DNA of 64,000 nucleotides, from NCBI RefSeq assembly GCF_963678975.1, contig NC_089274.1, positions 20,421,133-20,485,132 on the forward strand, given 5' to 3'. The notes under the pieces were generated by a model that did not search any database, was not told the origin of the DNA, and worked only from the letters and a program-made list of their open reading frames with translations. This document shows, piece by piece, positions 10,805 through 21,348 of this stretch. This DNA is from Dysidea avara (lineage: Eukaryota; Porifera; Demospongiae; Dictyoceratida; Dysideidae). The position numbers and the translations under genes were made by a program. Position 1 is the first letter of the stretch, and each line of letters starts with the position of its first letter.

Positions 10805-11809
10805 GAATGTAAAGGAGAATGTGAATCCGTAGTTAATGAAGACAAGACCTACACCAAGGAGGTCTTGGGTGGAAAGCAAGGGAACGATGTAGAGCAGAGA
10901 ACACTGGGTGTAAAGTGGAATTTTGTACAAGATCACTTAGTATTTGGTCTTAGTGAGCTGGCAATTCTTGTAAGAAGCGTCGAAGCTACTAAGCGACAGA
11001 TAGTCAGTGTGGCTAGCAAGTTTTATGACCCTTTAGGATTTGTATCACCCATCACCATACAGTTCAAAATGTTGTTCAGAGACTTGTGTGTGGGTAGGTT
11101 TGGATGGGATGAGCCATTGGCGGGAGAGCTTCTCAACAAGTGGAAGGCTATAACTTCACGTTTTGACAGTGTCACATTGTCCATACCCCGATGTTATTGT
11201 TGGAGTTCTAGGCAAGCTTCTCAACAGTACAGTCTCATTGGATTCTGCGATGCATCATCACGAGCGTACGCTGCAGTAGTGTACACAAGGGTTGAAACTG
11301 GAGTGGGAAATTCAGTTGAATTTGTGACCGCTAAGACAAGAGTCTCCCCAGTTAAGGCACAAACAATCCCTAGACTGGAGTTGCTGTCAGCACTTCTCCT
11401 TGCTAAGTTGATAAGTAGTGTGTCCTCTGCACTTGAACAAGAGATGGAATTTAACACTCTGTTTTGTTTTACAGACTCGAAGGTGGCGTTGTGCTGGATC
11501 AGAGGACTCGAGAAGGACTGGAAACCATTCGTCCAAAACCAGGTCAACGAGATACGGAAGCTAGTACCAATTGAATGTTGGCATCATTGCCCTGGTAAAG
11601 AGAATCCTGCAGACATACCATCGAGAAGGACAACGCCTTCGGAGTTGAACAGGAACGTGTTGTGGAGGCACGGCCCAAGTTGGCTGGTTAACTTGACCGA
11701 TGTACCAGAGGAAGAGACAGTCATGTCCGATACATGTTTGGAGGAGCTCAAGGCTAACCAATCCAGTGCTTCACACTCCTTGCTGAGTACAAGTGAGTTA
11801 GTTAGTTAA
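10805..11809 (+). pseudogene. BEL pol: connection and RNase H
   Basis: This is in the same frame as the RT, separated only by the TGA at 10802. GFVSPITIQFKMLFRDLC is the Pao peptidase-A17-like connection segment. LIGFCDASSRAYAAVVYTR and FTDSKVALCWIRG give the RNase H core. It stops at 11807-11809 in a TTAGTTAGTTAA stretch, where the frame is lost. An alternative reading of the 10802 break is a small indel, because a neighbouring frame gives KLPENVKENVNP. Confidence 0.8.
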
Positions 11810-11810
11810 T

Positions 11811-13094
11811 TTGAAGCAAGTTGTGGATTGTGAGAAGTTTAGTAGACTAAGGAGATTGTTGCGTGTCACTGCTTATGTGTTGAGATTTGTGGGGATATTG
11901 AAGAGTAAGATAGGCAGACGCCAGATGGTAGAATGTTCGGAGTTGAGCTCAGCGGAGATAGCTGAAGCAGAATCCAGGTGGCTTTTGACAGCACAGCATG
12001 AACTAATTACGGATAAGGCATTTCCCATGTGGAAAAGGCAGTTTGGTCTTTACTTGGACGATAAGCAGTTGTGGAGATGTGGAGGTAGATTAGAGAATGC
12101 GGACCTCCCAATGACTACAAGACATCCTGTGTTATTACCGAAGCATCACCCCTTGACAGTTTTGGTGATAAAGGAAGCGCATGAACGAATCATGTATAAT
12201 GGAGTCAAGGAAACTCTTGCTGAGGTTAGGTCAAGGTATTGGATCGTTCAAGGGAGGCAGGTTGTGCGTCAGTTGTTATCCAGGTGTGTGATTTTCCGGC
12301 GATACGAGGGTCTGCCTCAGCGTGCTCCACAGCCTCCGCCGTTACCGCAATTCAGAATGAAGGATGATCCAACATTTACATATGTTGGTATAGATTTTGC
12401 AGGGCCACTATATGTGAAAACCCAAGGACTAGTTGTGGAGAGGAAGGTATGGATATGTTTATATACATGCTGTGTGGTGCGAGCAGTGCATCTAGACATA
12501 GTACCGGATTTATCAGCCAATGCCTTTCTTCGATGTTTTAGACAGTTTACCTCAAGGAGGGGATTCCCTCGTAAGGTTGTATCAGACAATGGGAAAACGT
12601 TCAAGTCGTCAGCCAAGGCTATTCAAGCAGTGCTAACACACCCAGATGTGAAGCAGTACAGCAGCCTGGTCGGGTTGCAGTGGCAGTTTAATCTGGAGAA
12701 GGCTCCCTGGTGGGGTGGAATGTTCGAGCGAATGGTGAAATCTACTAAGAGGTGCCTCAGAAAGGCAATTGGAAGAGCCAAATTGACTTACGATGAGCTC
12801 TTGACCATCCTCACTGAAGTGGAGATGATATTGAATTCCCAACCTCTGTCGTACATGACCAGTGATGACGTTGAAGAACCTCTTACCCCTTCACATTTGA
12901 TCCTGGGGCGAAGAGTGATCAATCTGCCAACACATTATGAACATAATGATGAAGACTTCACCGTTTCCCAAGATGTGTTGAGCAGGAGAATGCAACATTT
13001 CCATAAGATTTTGGATCCGGCACTTCTGGAAGAGGTGGCAAAGAGAATACCTCTTGTCATTAAGAGACTGTCACCGCTACGGCAAGGGAGGTGA
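11811..13094 (+). pseudogene. BEL integrase
   Basis: A zinc-binding region (HPLTVLVIKEAHERIMYNGVK ... SRCVIF) precedes the DDE core: GIDFAGPLYV (first D), VVSDNGKTF (second D), and the WWGGMFERMVK segment (E). ILNSQPLSY and LTPSHLILGR follow. The second zinc pair is altered: the usual CxxC reads CVIF. The frame differs from the upstream segment and shifts again near 13075. Confidence 0.85.
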
Positions 13095-13476
13095 TGTTAA
13101 GGAAGAACTTTGTCCTGGGGATGTAGTAGTACTGTATGATGATAGCAGTCGAAGAGGATTTTGGAAGCTAGATAAAGTGGAAACGTTGATAAAGGGCGTT
13201 GATGGACAAGTGAGAGGGGCTGTAGTGCGTATCCCATCTAGAGAAGGAAAGACTACCACCCTCAGACATCCTGTGAACCAACTCTATCCATTAGAGATTA
13301 GTTGTACTGAAAATCTAGACGGTAGAAATGAAGCTCCTAAAGTTGTTAGCTCAATTGAACCACCAGCAATGCCAGTTGATACAGTATCCACTGAACCTAC
13401 GATTTGTCGACCCAGAAGAGCAGCCGCTCAACTAGCAAGAGATTGGATGCAGGCTATGCTCCATGATGAACAGTAA
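13075..13476 (+). pseudogene. BEL integrase C-terminal tail
   Basis: RYGKGGDVKEELCPGDVVVLYDD and GFWKLDKVETL ... VRGAVVRIPSREGK ... HPVNQLYPLE match the DUF5641 domain that ends BEL/Pao integrases. It is displaced by one frame from the integrase body. The coding region stops at 13474-13476. Confidence 0.8.
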
Positions 13477-13550
13477 GCTGAGTCTTATTATTTTGTTGTA
13501 TGATTTATTTCTTTTTGTACCTTGTTGACCTTGTCTTTCACATGGTCAAC

Positions 13551-13560
13551 AGGGGGAGCA
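13551..13560 (+). promoter_or_regulatory. BEL polypurine tract
   Basis: AGGGGGAGCA lies immediately before the 3' LTR start (TGATGTAATA at 13561). This is the expected second-strand primer position. Confidence 0.6.
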
Positions 13561-13944
13561 TGATGTAATACAGAAGTTTTCAAGTCGCTTGCGAAAACGT
13601 AGAACAGAAACGTGATCGTACACGTGACCCGTGATTCAAATATCTCGAACTAGCAAGGATTCTAGTTCAGTTCCCCAGCAAAATTTTATGTGTACTGTAT
13701 GATAATCTTTGAATGATAGGCGAAATACACAAACGTTCATCAAAAATCATTTTAAGTCCTCACGTGAAATACACACGTGATCACGTTTGTGTTTACCTTT
13801 TCGCAAGTAACTTGAAAACTTCTGTATGTGTATCACGTGTGTGTGTGTGTGTGTGTCATGTGATCTACCACGTTTTGTCAGTAATGATTAAAGATGGCAT
13901 ATAATACTGAACGCACGGCAAGGAAATAGACCCTATCTCCTACA
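13561..13944 (+). repeat. BEL 3' LTR with mariner MITE inside
   Basis: Starts TGATGTAATA after the polypurine tract and ends CCTACA. Without the 254-bp MITE the LTR would be about 130 bp. It includes a GTGTGTGT microsatellite at 13837-13856. Confidence 0.65.
13571..13824. mobile_element. Tc1/mariner-type MITE in the 3' LTR
   Basis: The terminal inverted repeats begin CAGAAGTTTTCAAGT, with about 28-30 bp of matching ends and subterminal ACGTGAT(C) palindromic motifs. It is flanked by TA (13569-13570 and 13825-13826). The TA duplication is typical of Tc1/mariner. There is no coding capacity. Confidence 0.75.
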
Positions 13945-14164
13945 CTAATCTTCTCGTTCAAGCAATCTGTAATTAAACAAAGGCGTGGTGCCGGGCGTTA
14001 TATAGAATTACACGTACGGTAAAGTCATCAGCACAAACAGGCGTACTTATTATACGGTTGTGCCTTCATTCACAGGCGGATCTATCCCCGCTTAGTTCAT
14101 GTCTCTAGGCCTCGTAGTTTTCTCAAACATTATTATTTAGGCTGTTGATATTTAGCCGGTCACT

Positions 14165-14312
14165 GCAATTTTAAAAAAAAAACTTAGAAAAAATCGTGAT
14201 ACAAAAAGGTTTAAGAAACGAAGAAAAAAGTGTGACATGACCTAGACTCAAACCCACACATCCAGGTTTAGAGTACCAACGTTCCACCGCTGCTTTCTGG
14301 CTAAGCCTCTTG
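14165..14312 (-). repeat. tRNA-derived SINE (family 1), minus strand
   Basis: On the minus strand, AGCAGCGGTGGAACGTTGGT precedes a B-box-like GGGTTTGAGTC and a T-run. The order and the flanking CTTCG ... TTTTTTCTAAGTT block match the plus-strand copy at 6765-6890. Confidence 0.5.
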
Positions 14313-14369
14313 TTTTTGTACTATTTAAACATAGATATACTAACCCCAGGTAAATGTTACACATATAAA

Positions 14370-14880
14370 AAAATTTTTTTTCCCGGGCTGGATATAATGC
14401 CCTTTCCTACCACCCCCAGCACAAGAGGCAAACGTGTTGGACAAGAACTGAAAAGCGGGACATCTAAAAGTCCCTAGGGTCCTTTGTTAGGCCCATTTCC
14501 AGGGAAGCATCTGATGATCTAAACGAGAGGGAGCGGCTTCCATGGATGCACATCGTCGCTAACCTCAACAGGGAGAAAGACAGGGTACAGCGAATCCACG
14601 CCAAAGTACTACTGTACGATAAAGCACCACGTTTGGAAAGGAGCTCAGCAAGCCGGTGATAAAATGTGATGGCTTCCCTCCCCAGTTGTGACAAACACCA
14701 ATGGAGTAAAGGATGCAAACTCCACCTCACGGACACGGTCACCATACTCCCTCTTCATGATGCCTATACACAGATGGTATCGAAACATTGCGGTAGCTTT
14801 GTGCGTTTGGGTGAAAAACCCTTACATCGAAAAAGGCACTTTGCCGCCGCCCCCAAAATCCGCGTGCATGAATGTCAGCC
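14370..14880 (-). pseudogene. LINE 3' end, minus strand
   Basis: The minus-strand translation reads [22 protein letters not shown], then [14 protein letters not shown], then REAITFYHRLAELLS ... TLAWIRCTLSFSLLRLA. It ends in the same 3' non-coding block and A/T tail (about 14368-14383) as the outer LINE at 4160-5582. The part between about 14740 and 14860 is frame-shifted relative to the rest. Its 5' side is cut by the element at 14881. Confidence 0.7.
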
Positions 14881-15567
14881 CATAGATACTAAATACATAA
14901 TGGATTGGAAACGCAATACATTTTACGGTTACGGGCTCGATACGGTCACGTGATGACATTTACGGGGCACAGCAGCATTTTCAATAGGCACAATACATTT
15001 TGTCGAATTCGCCCAGAGTTTTCTCGAAAACAGGTGTCTTTTTTAATTCGTTCATCCTTTTTTTAGCACTCTCGAAGGTATGAACTTTTCTTTAGTATAG
15101 CATGTATCGCTAGACTTGTTTTCACAAAGCCAGGAAAACCCCCACAGCCACTACCGTCATGTAGCCATTCTTTCGCTTCGCTTACGGAAAGTAACTGCTG
15201 TACAGTGCTAAAAATAATTATTTTGTATTCATTACGATGTGGCGAAACTGTTCAGCACTTCTAAAACTTCGTACGTAATACGCCCTATGCACTAAAACCC
15301 CCACAGTAGTTTTTGAACACAAATTTCGCGTTCCTTCCTTCACACCTTCGGTTGTACGAAACGACTAACCTTCAGTCACAAACCAATAAATAGCTGAATC
15401 ATTTAGCAATGATTTAACGCTTTATAAAACCTGTAATAGTAGTCTCAGTGTTAAGAACAACTGCAGTTTGTACACTTGGTAACGTTGCCATAAATCACGT
15501 GACCGTATCGAGCCCGTAACCGTAAAATGTATTGCGTTTCCAATCCATTATGTATTTAGTATCTATG
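14881..15567. mobile_element. Non-autonomous DNA transposon with about 66-75 bp TIRs
   Basis: The ends are near-perfect inverted repeats starting CATAGATACTAAATAC and running through GGTTACGGGCTCGATACGGT to CACGTGAT (14881-14954 and 15494-15567). GTCAGCC(C) is duplicated at 14874-14881 and 15568-15575, 7-8 bp. The ends and duplication size fit hAT. It has no coding capacity and interrupts the minus-strand LINE. Confidence 0.8.
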
Positions 15568-15579
15568 GTCAGCCCTACA

Positions 15580-15630
15580 CTAGTCTCGCGGCGCCCGACC
15601 CTAAAAAAAGGTCGGGCGCCGCGAGACTAG
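15580..15630. mobile_element. 51-bp perfect foldback insertion
   Basis: Two 21-nt arms (CTAGTCTCGCGGCGCCCGAC and one further C, 15580-15600, and its exact complement, 15610-15630) flank a 9-nt loop CTAAAAAAA. CCCTACA is present on both sides (15573-15579 and 15631-15637), as expected of a target duplication. It is unusually GC-rich and unusually small for a transposon. Confidence 0.7.
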
Positions 15631-15670
15631 CCCTACACATAAAATACTATATAGTCTAACCATACCAGTG

Positions 15671-15712
15671 AAGAAGAAACCAAAGCTGAACCCGACCCTA
15701 ACGCTAACCTGA
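15671..15712 (-). repeat. Inverted copy of the 6640 dispersed repeat
   Basis: GAAACCAAAGCTGAACCC and CCCTAACGCTAAC are the reverse complement of 6640-6690 with two or three differences. Confidence 0.6.
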
Positions 15713-15750
15713 CGTTTGCCTGTTAAACGTAATGATGACTTTCACTGCCT

Positions 15751-15867
15751 GTATGAAGGTAAGTTTTTGGGTGGGTTCGAGGCGAGCTATAGGGTTGGCC
15801 GGGACGCTCGTTTCGCTCGCTCCAACCCTAGCTCGCCTCGAACTCACCCAAAAACTTACCTTCATAC
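15751..15867. repeat. Long hairpin, about 46-48 bp arms
   Basis: GTATGAAGGTAAGTTTTTGG...GGGTTGG (15751-15798) pairs with CCAACCC...CCTTCATAC (15822-15867) with few mismatches, around a GC-rich loop of about 23 nt. It is probably a foldback MITE. I see no clear target duplication. Confidence 0.65.
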
Positions 15868-16131
15868 AACTAGTGTGTTTGATACTAGAGTTATAGGTGA
15901 CACTTCCCAACAAACCACCGGCTAAATAAATATTTGCACGGTGACCGGCTAAATATCCACTTCGTATTATTTACTAGACAGATGCTATAGCATCGAGGGG
16001 CGAGCCTGATCAATGTTAAGTAGTGATGCTCATGCATTATAATGGATTGAGATGATATTGCCACAAAAAATGAATAATTGCAAAGTACATAAAGCAATAA
16101 TTGTACAAGTGTCATTTAATAAGCAGTACAT

Positions 16132-16739
16132 TCATGACGCAACTTGTGATACGGAAGTAACTGTGTCCTTTGAATTAATGGTACACACCAGTACAAGTGC
16201 TGACAGCAACTGGTCTTCAAGGTTGATGCTGCTTGTGTGAGGCACTGCATACGCCAAGATCTGATTTAGAATATCATTGAAAATGGTGACTTTATATTCT
16301 TTGTTTTTGCCATCTTTGAGGATAACCCGTGCGACAGTTTTCTTCGGACATTTAGCCATCTTCATTTTAACGCTACACTTGCCACAGATTACAAGAATCC
16401 AGTCACCTTAGCATTGCAGTTTCTGCAGCTTGCATATGAGTCGTTGCTGATGATGGTTACCAGGTCTGCTGTAATAATTTTCAGACTTCCGGAGCCCATA
16501 AATATGCTTTCATCCGCAGTATCACCAATGTTATCTATGTGCTGAATTTCACTGTGCTCTCCAAGTGATATATATTTAGCACCATTAAAAGACCCGACTG
16601 TGACATTTAGAAGCTGGTGTGAATACTGTTCTTCTAAAACACCGACCTGTTGTTGCCACAAGACACCACGACATATATTTGTAGCATCAGCAAGTATGAA
16701 ATCTTGCTTTTGCAGTGGCGTAAAATCAGGTGCTTGCAA
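16132..16739 (-). pseudogene. OB-fold/RPA-like protein fragment
   Basis: The minus-strand reading begins in MQAPDFTPLQKQDFILADAT (16739) and includes KYISLGEHSEIQHIDNIGD. It then gives a CxxC pair (SCRNC), a one-base frameshift at about 16389, a second pair (ICGKC) and KMAKCPKKTVARVILKDG, stopping at 16132. A beta-rich segment with two CxxC pairs followed by ARVIL resembles the replication-protein-A C-terminal OB fold. Such domains also occur in Helitron-type elements. Without a search I cannot tell a host gene fragment from a transposon protein. The frameshift makes it a pseudogene, unless it is a sequencing error. Confidence 0.45.
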
Positions 16740-16842
16740 ATTGCTCTTCTCTTTGCTCGGGGGTTTCCCTATTCCGCCTGGCTCTGTACTGTTCCCTCCT
16801 TGTCCTCAATCTTTCTTCTCTTTCCATCTGCAATCTAATCCT

Positions 16843-17110
16843 GGCATGGTTCACCTTACGACTGAGCGATATTTAGAAATGGCATGATATTTCCGTGCAC
16901 ACACACCGTGGCATGGTTGACCTTATGAGCCATATTTAGAAATGGCGTGATATTTCCGTGCACATACTCCGTGGCATGGTTGACCGTACGAACCATATTT
17001 AGAAGTGGCATGATATTTTCGTGCGCGTACTCCGTGGCATGGTTCACCGTACGAGCGATATTTAGAATTTTCGTAGTTTTCCGTTTTAGATCGCGAATGG
17101 TTCACCGTAC
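16843..17110 (+). repeat. 62-68 bp tandem repeat, about four units
   Basis: Units starting GCATGGTTSACC lie at 16843, 16911, 16973 and 17036, with a partial unit at about 17094. Each contains CATATTTAGAAATGGC and CGTGATATTTCCGTGC or close variants. Reading frames across it are repeat artefacts. Confidence 0.85.
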
Positions 17111-17224
17111 GAAATCTCTCGCTAGTGTGGGGCTCGCTCAGGCTCGCCCCAATTATTCATTCATTATCAATGACATAATTTTAACCGCATTTCGTATTAT
17201 TCTTGTATAATTAGATTTTACAGC

Positions 17225-18375
17225 ATATACAAGGGCAAAGTGACACAACGAAGGAGATACAAAAAGAAAAGGGTGTATAGTGATGGTCTGGTAGCAACCT
17301 GTGCTACCAGCCATAAGATTAATAACAATTAATTACTTACAAAACAGAAAACAAAAGCTTTACTTACAGAAAAAAAGGAAAAAGAAGCTAGCTACTTAAA
17401 TTACTTATGTAAAATTACAGGAGCTATATAAGCACATTTATTAGAAGGACACAAATAAGAAAAAGTACAGGGATTATCAGGGTTGAAATGATGAATAAAA
17501 TTGTTTCATTGGTGTTTGTAAATTATTTACCTGTTTGTTGAAACGAAAGGGTGCAATCAATTGGGGGTAGGGAGTTCCAGAGCCGAGTTAGTCTGTAAAA
17601 GTATGAATGGCGGGTAACATTGTTTAAGGCAAGTTTGTGTTCTAACTTGTTGAATGTTGATGACCAAGTAGGACCTGTAACAAATGTGATATAGTCGTGA
17701 ATAATAAATTGTGTAGATGGTTACTTCAAAGATTTCAAGCAAAATACAATATCTAAAAGCTCTAAGATGTACATCAGTGGCAGTCTTTGGAGTTTAACTA
17801 GGCGATCAAAAGAAGAAGAGTGATAATCATTTAATATAAATTTTATAGATCTTCTTTGAATAATAAAAGTATGTCTTTTGATAGGTGAGGCCTCCAAACT
17901 GGTGAATAATAAGATACCTGTACTGTGACCTGACCAAGGTTAAATAGAGCTTTTTCATAGCCATAGGGTTGTGCGAACTACCAAAGGTCCATCGAAGTAA
18001 ACCCAAAATTTTGTATGCTTTAGCAGTTATGTAAGAAATGTGAGAGGTCCATGTCAGGTCTGAAGATATAAGGACTCCTAGGTCCTTTTGTAATTGCTTT
18101 ATAGGAATATCAGAACCATCTATATATAGGTGATACTGCATGAGCATGAAACTTACATTTAAAACTCAAGTAGTTCCTTTTATGGTGTTAAAGATTAAAT
18201 CTGTATCATGACTCCACAGTGAAAGAAAGTCAAGATCTAACTGTAAGTGAATAGTATCTTCCTGCTGATTAATTCTCTTGAAAACTTTGGTGTTGTCAAC
18301 AAATAAGAAACATTTAGAACTTTGAAGATAGAGAGGAAGGTCATTAATGTAAATTAAGAATGACAGGGGGTCATT
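17225..18375 (-). pseudogene. LINE reverse transcriptase fragment, minus strand
   Basis: From 18375 downward the translation reads PLSFLIYINDLPLYL and FLFVDNTKVFKRI, which is the catalytic FADD region with the second D changed to N. It continues KQLQKDLGVLISSDLTWTSHI, LYLTLVRSQYRYLI, then LQRLPLMYILELLDIVFCLKSLK. Several stops and shifts interrupt it. The 3' end (to about 17225) has no long poly-A. It is a CR1/Jockey-like LINE fragment, catalytically dead. Confidence 0.7.
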
Positions 18376-18379
18376 TTAT

Positions 18380-19185
18380 ATGCATACATGCAGTTTATAT
18401 AATGTACATTAAATTTGAAAATTTACAAGGTTTACCAAATTACAGTATATTGCATTTTGTTAAGCATGTGTGACAACATTTGGTGTGTTATTGGCTAACA
18501 TATACGTATCATAGTTATAGCCTAAATTTCTGGAGGACAACTTTCACAGTATACATTTTTACATAGCAAAGAACTACATATAGGACTGTCCATACAAAAA
18601 TTTGTCATAGGTACTGATAATACCTTCCTCTGGCTGCTCAAAAGGTTTAGTAAGTGGGTACATCTATACTCTAAGTAGTAATTTAGCTATGTTAGAAGTA
18701 GCTACTAATGCGGTACTGCAATATGTTTCCTGGACAATCAATTGACTGTGGGTGTTCTGTGTGACAAGTTGAAGTCGAAATCTCATGTAAAGAATTTTGT
18801 CAAGTTTTGGGTGTCAAAGTCTCACAACCATCAGTTGATGCAGTGTCCAAGATGTGAATAAAACTAAAAACTCAAACTTTCTGAGAAATTGAATCAAAGA
18901 AAAGGTCAGCCATGATTAAAAGGGACTCCCACCTTCGATGAACATGAACTTGCAAACTGACAATCATACATACGCAAGAAGAAATGCATGGTTTAAATTT
19001 AATCATCATTAATCAGAGACTATTATGATTACATTTTCCAAATGTTGGAGGCTTACAAGATGTAAGAAAACAAAACACTCTATGTCTTGAAAAAGAAACC
19101 TGCGAGTTTGTTCAGATTTCAAATGATAACTTAACCTAGTCAACAATAAGGTGAAACAGAAAAGGGCCAAAGAAAGGAAAAAAAA
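18380..19185. other. No gene seen
   Basis: AT-rich sequence without a supported reading frame, RNA gene or complete repeat. Confidence 0.5.
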
Positions 19186-19189
19186 TCTC

Positions 19190-19262
19190 TCCTACCCCAG
19201 GATTAGAACTGCAGGCCATCCAAGTCTAGTCAAGTGCCACACTCAGTCTCCTCCAGGAGGAA
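19190..19262 (-). repeat. Possible tRNA-like SINE head
   Basis: The minus strand reads GGAGACTGAGTGTGGCACTTG with a B-box-like GCAGTTCTAATCCTGG about 35 bases later. The A-box is poor. This is a weak call. Confidence 0.3.
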
Positions 19263-19726
19263 TGAATTTTCTTCCTTTAAACCTAAGTATTTATTGTCAT
19301 TAACACTTTACAGTGACATTTACATATGTCACACCACTCCATTCAATTGGTGTTCGGTTCCCTAGTGCAACTTAACAAGATAGTTCATGTGACTGTGGAT
19401 TGTTTTCATTGGCATATGCCTGCAATGGAGTATAGCTTGAACCAGAAGCTTCATAAAAATCTAAAGTCTTGGGAGCCATGATTTGTCTAGACCTTTGGCC
19501 TCACCTTTGAGAGAAAATTACCAAATTTATTGTGTTTGCCGACTGCCAGACTGTGGAGACAGATGGTGCAGTGTTGAAGTTGTCATAAATGGCATCACTA
19601 TATTATATACTTGTGCTGGCATATACCTAGTGACAATAAAGTGAAGGGCATGTGATTTTGTAGAAACTGTGACCAACACTAAACCAGTATGGGTATAGTT
19701 GTGTATGCTTTTTGTTGTTTTAGCAG

Positions 19727-19945
19727 CAGCAGCAGCAGCAGTAGCCCAGGTGGTAGGGCATCGACCTGGTGAAAAAGAGGTCCCAGGTTCGATGCTTGAG
19801 TAGGGTGTTGCTACTGCTGTTACCTTCAGCCAAAAGCTTTACCCCTATTGCTCCAGCAACCCAGCTGTAAACCAGGAACATATTGTGCAATTCAGGGCAC
19901 AGCTGAAGAACAGCCTTGTCATCCCTGTAAATATAAATTTTTTAA
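19727..19945 (+). repeat. tRNA-derived SINE (family 2)
   Basis: TAGCCCAGGTGGTAGGGC (A-box) and AGGTTCGATGC (B-box) form a tRNA-like head. An unrelated body follows, ending in an A/T-rich tail near 19925-19945. The second half does not fold as a tRNA, so it is a SINE rather than a tRNA gene. A GCA-repeat precedes it. Confidence 0.55.
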
Positions 19946-19949
19946 AAAG

Positions 19950-21080
19950 CAGTTTGTTTCATTCATTATTAGCAGTGATTTTGTACTGAAACTAGACCAG
20001 TGATTCACTGGTTTGTACTGTTTTAGCAACAGCTTGTCAATCATTATTTGACCGAGTGGTTAATTAAGTAAAGTTAGTTGTGATCAACAAATAAATTACA
20101 TTGCTAGTTAATACACGCTGCGCTTACATTAAAATCTGTATTAAATAAATGCCACGCTAGGTCTGGGTGTAAGACTATAATACCCTAGTAATAGCCTTGC
20201 ACACATATACTGGTAGTTATACTATACCTTATGTGCATGGGGTGTTACCTCCTGGCGCCTAAAATTCTGGGTTCCAAAGTGTCTGTCATAGAGAAAAAGT
20301 TACAAGTGCCACAAGAAAATAGGTGAATGAAGCAGTTACTATAATTAATGGTTAAAATTGAAATAATTACTTAGCAAATATCTTTTGTATTAAGGCCGTG
20401 CAAAGTTACTTATATGTTTCTGGTCCTACCAATTCCCCAAAATTCACCAGGTGACCAGGCATGTTTTTTTCTTTTTTTGGTAACTTTTGATGTGGTATAC
20501 ACTACATCTGAGATAGCAGTACATGGAATTATAGGGAAAGATAAGCTAATGTATAATAAAAAAGTGTATACAAGACATGAAAATTTTTCAACAGATAAAA
20601 ATTATTGTATGGTGATTGCACAATTTATTCAGTAAAAAATGACCAGGAAGGGAACCAGAAACATATAATTAACTTTTCATGGCATATACCTTACACTCGA
20701 ACTGTTGGCCATGCCACCCACATGGATTTTCTCATGCATTGCAACCCAAAGTTGAATTCCAGGAGATGATATTATAAACAAAATTCATTTGACAGAGAGC
20801 AACTAGACAAAAGAGGGAAGTTGATTAGCAAAGGATGGAGATATAGTGACAAGTAACAAACAGATCAAATGATATAATAAATGATCTATAAAAGGGACAC
20901 AAACATCTAATCCTGCATGCATTAGAGTAGTGATTATAATAGTGATTCAATTTTTGCATAACATAAAGCAGTAAAATGGCTATATATCTATTAATTTATT
21001 GCCTACAAAGCAGCTGTTTGAATTATCAGTTTACAAGTAAACAACTAAAACTAAATCAAAATTAATGCTGTAAAAGTTGC
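19950..21080. other. No gene seen
   Basis: The short reading frame at 20414-20635 has no recognisable domain. Nothing else is supported in this AT-rich stretch, which lies just beyond the 3' end of the minus-strand kinase-helicase-transposase frame. Confidence 0.45.
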
Positions 21081-21084
21081 AGTG

Positions 21085-21348
21085 TCACAGTAGCTTTATT
21101 TCGCCCTTATCCACACCCTGTTTTAAAGAGCGAATTGTTTCATTTTCATCTGGCCCACAACCATCGAAGGTGATTACATATCCTCTAGATGAATAAGAAA
21201 TGACTGTTCCCTTGTACCATCTCGTTGTTTGTTGATCATCTGAGTTATAGTACTCTACAGCTACTTGGAGACCAACAGCTTTCTTACCTGAAGGAACTCC
21301 CAATGCAGTTCTGCTTTCTGGGGCTTTGTGAGGTCGACGATTTCTCTT
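21085..21348 (-). pseudogene. Tudor/agenet-like C-terminal tail
   Basis: In the same frame as the transposase after TAA 21349, a basic stretch (KRNRRPHKAPESRT) leads into VGLQVAVEYYNSDDQQTTRW, WYKGTVISYSSRGYVITFDG and a stop at 21085. The pattern VxVEYYN ... WYKGTVISY ... YVITFDG is that of a small Tudor- or SH3-like barrel. The domain name is inferred. Confidence 0.45.

Larger units (their letters stand above)
5583..13944 (+). mobile_element. BEL/Pao LTR retrotransposon, decayed
   Basis: The order is 5' LTR remnant, primer-binding site, leader, gag, protease-RT, RNase H, integrase, polypurine tract and 3' LTR. The LTR ends (5583-5652 and 13879-13944) share about 65 bp (CAGTAATGATTAAA ... 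CCCTATCTC). DSGSQRSY protease, YVDD RT and the zinc-finger/DDE integrase in this order are diagnostic of BEL/Pao. Breaks: LINE in the 5' LTR, hAT MITE in the leader, SINE-like sequence at 6765, hAT MITE in gag (8653-9238), stop at 10802, frameshifts near 11807 and 13075, and a mariner MITE in the 3' LTR. It cannot encode a full polyprotein. Confidence 0.9.
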
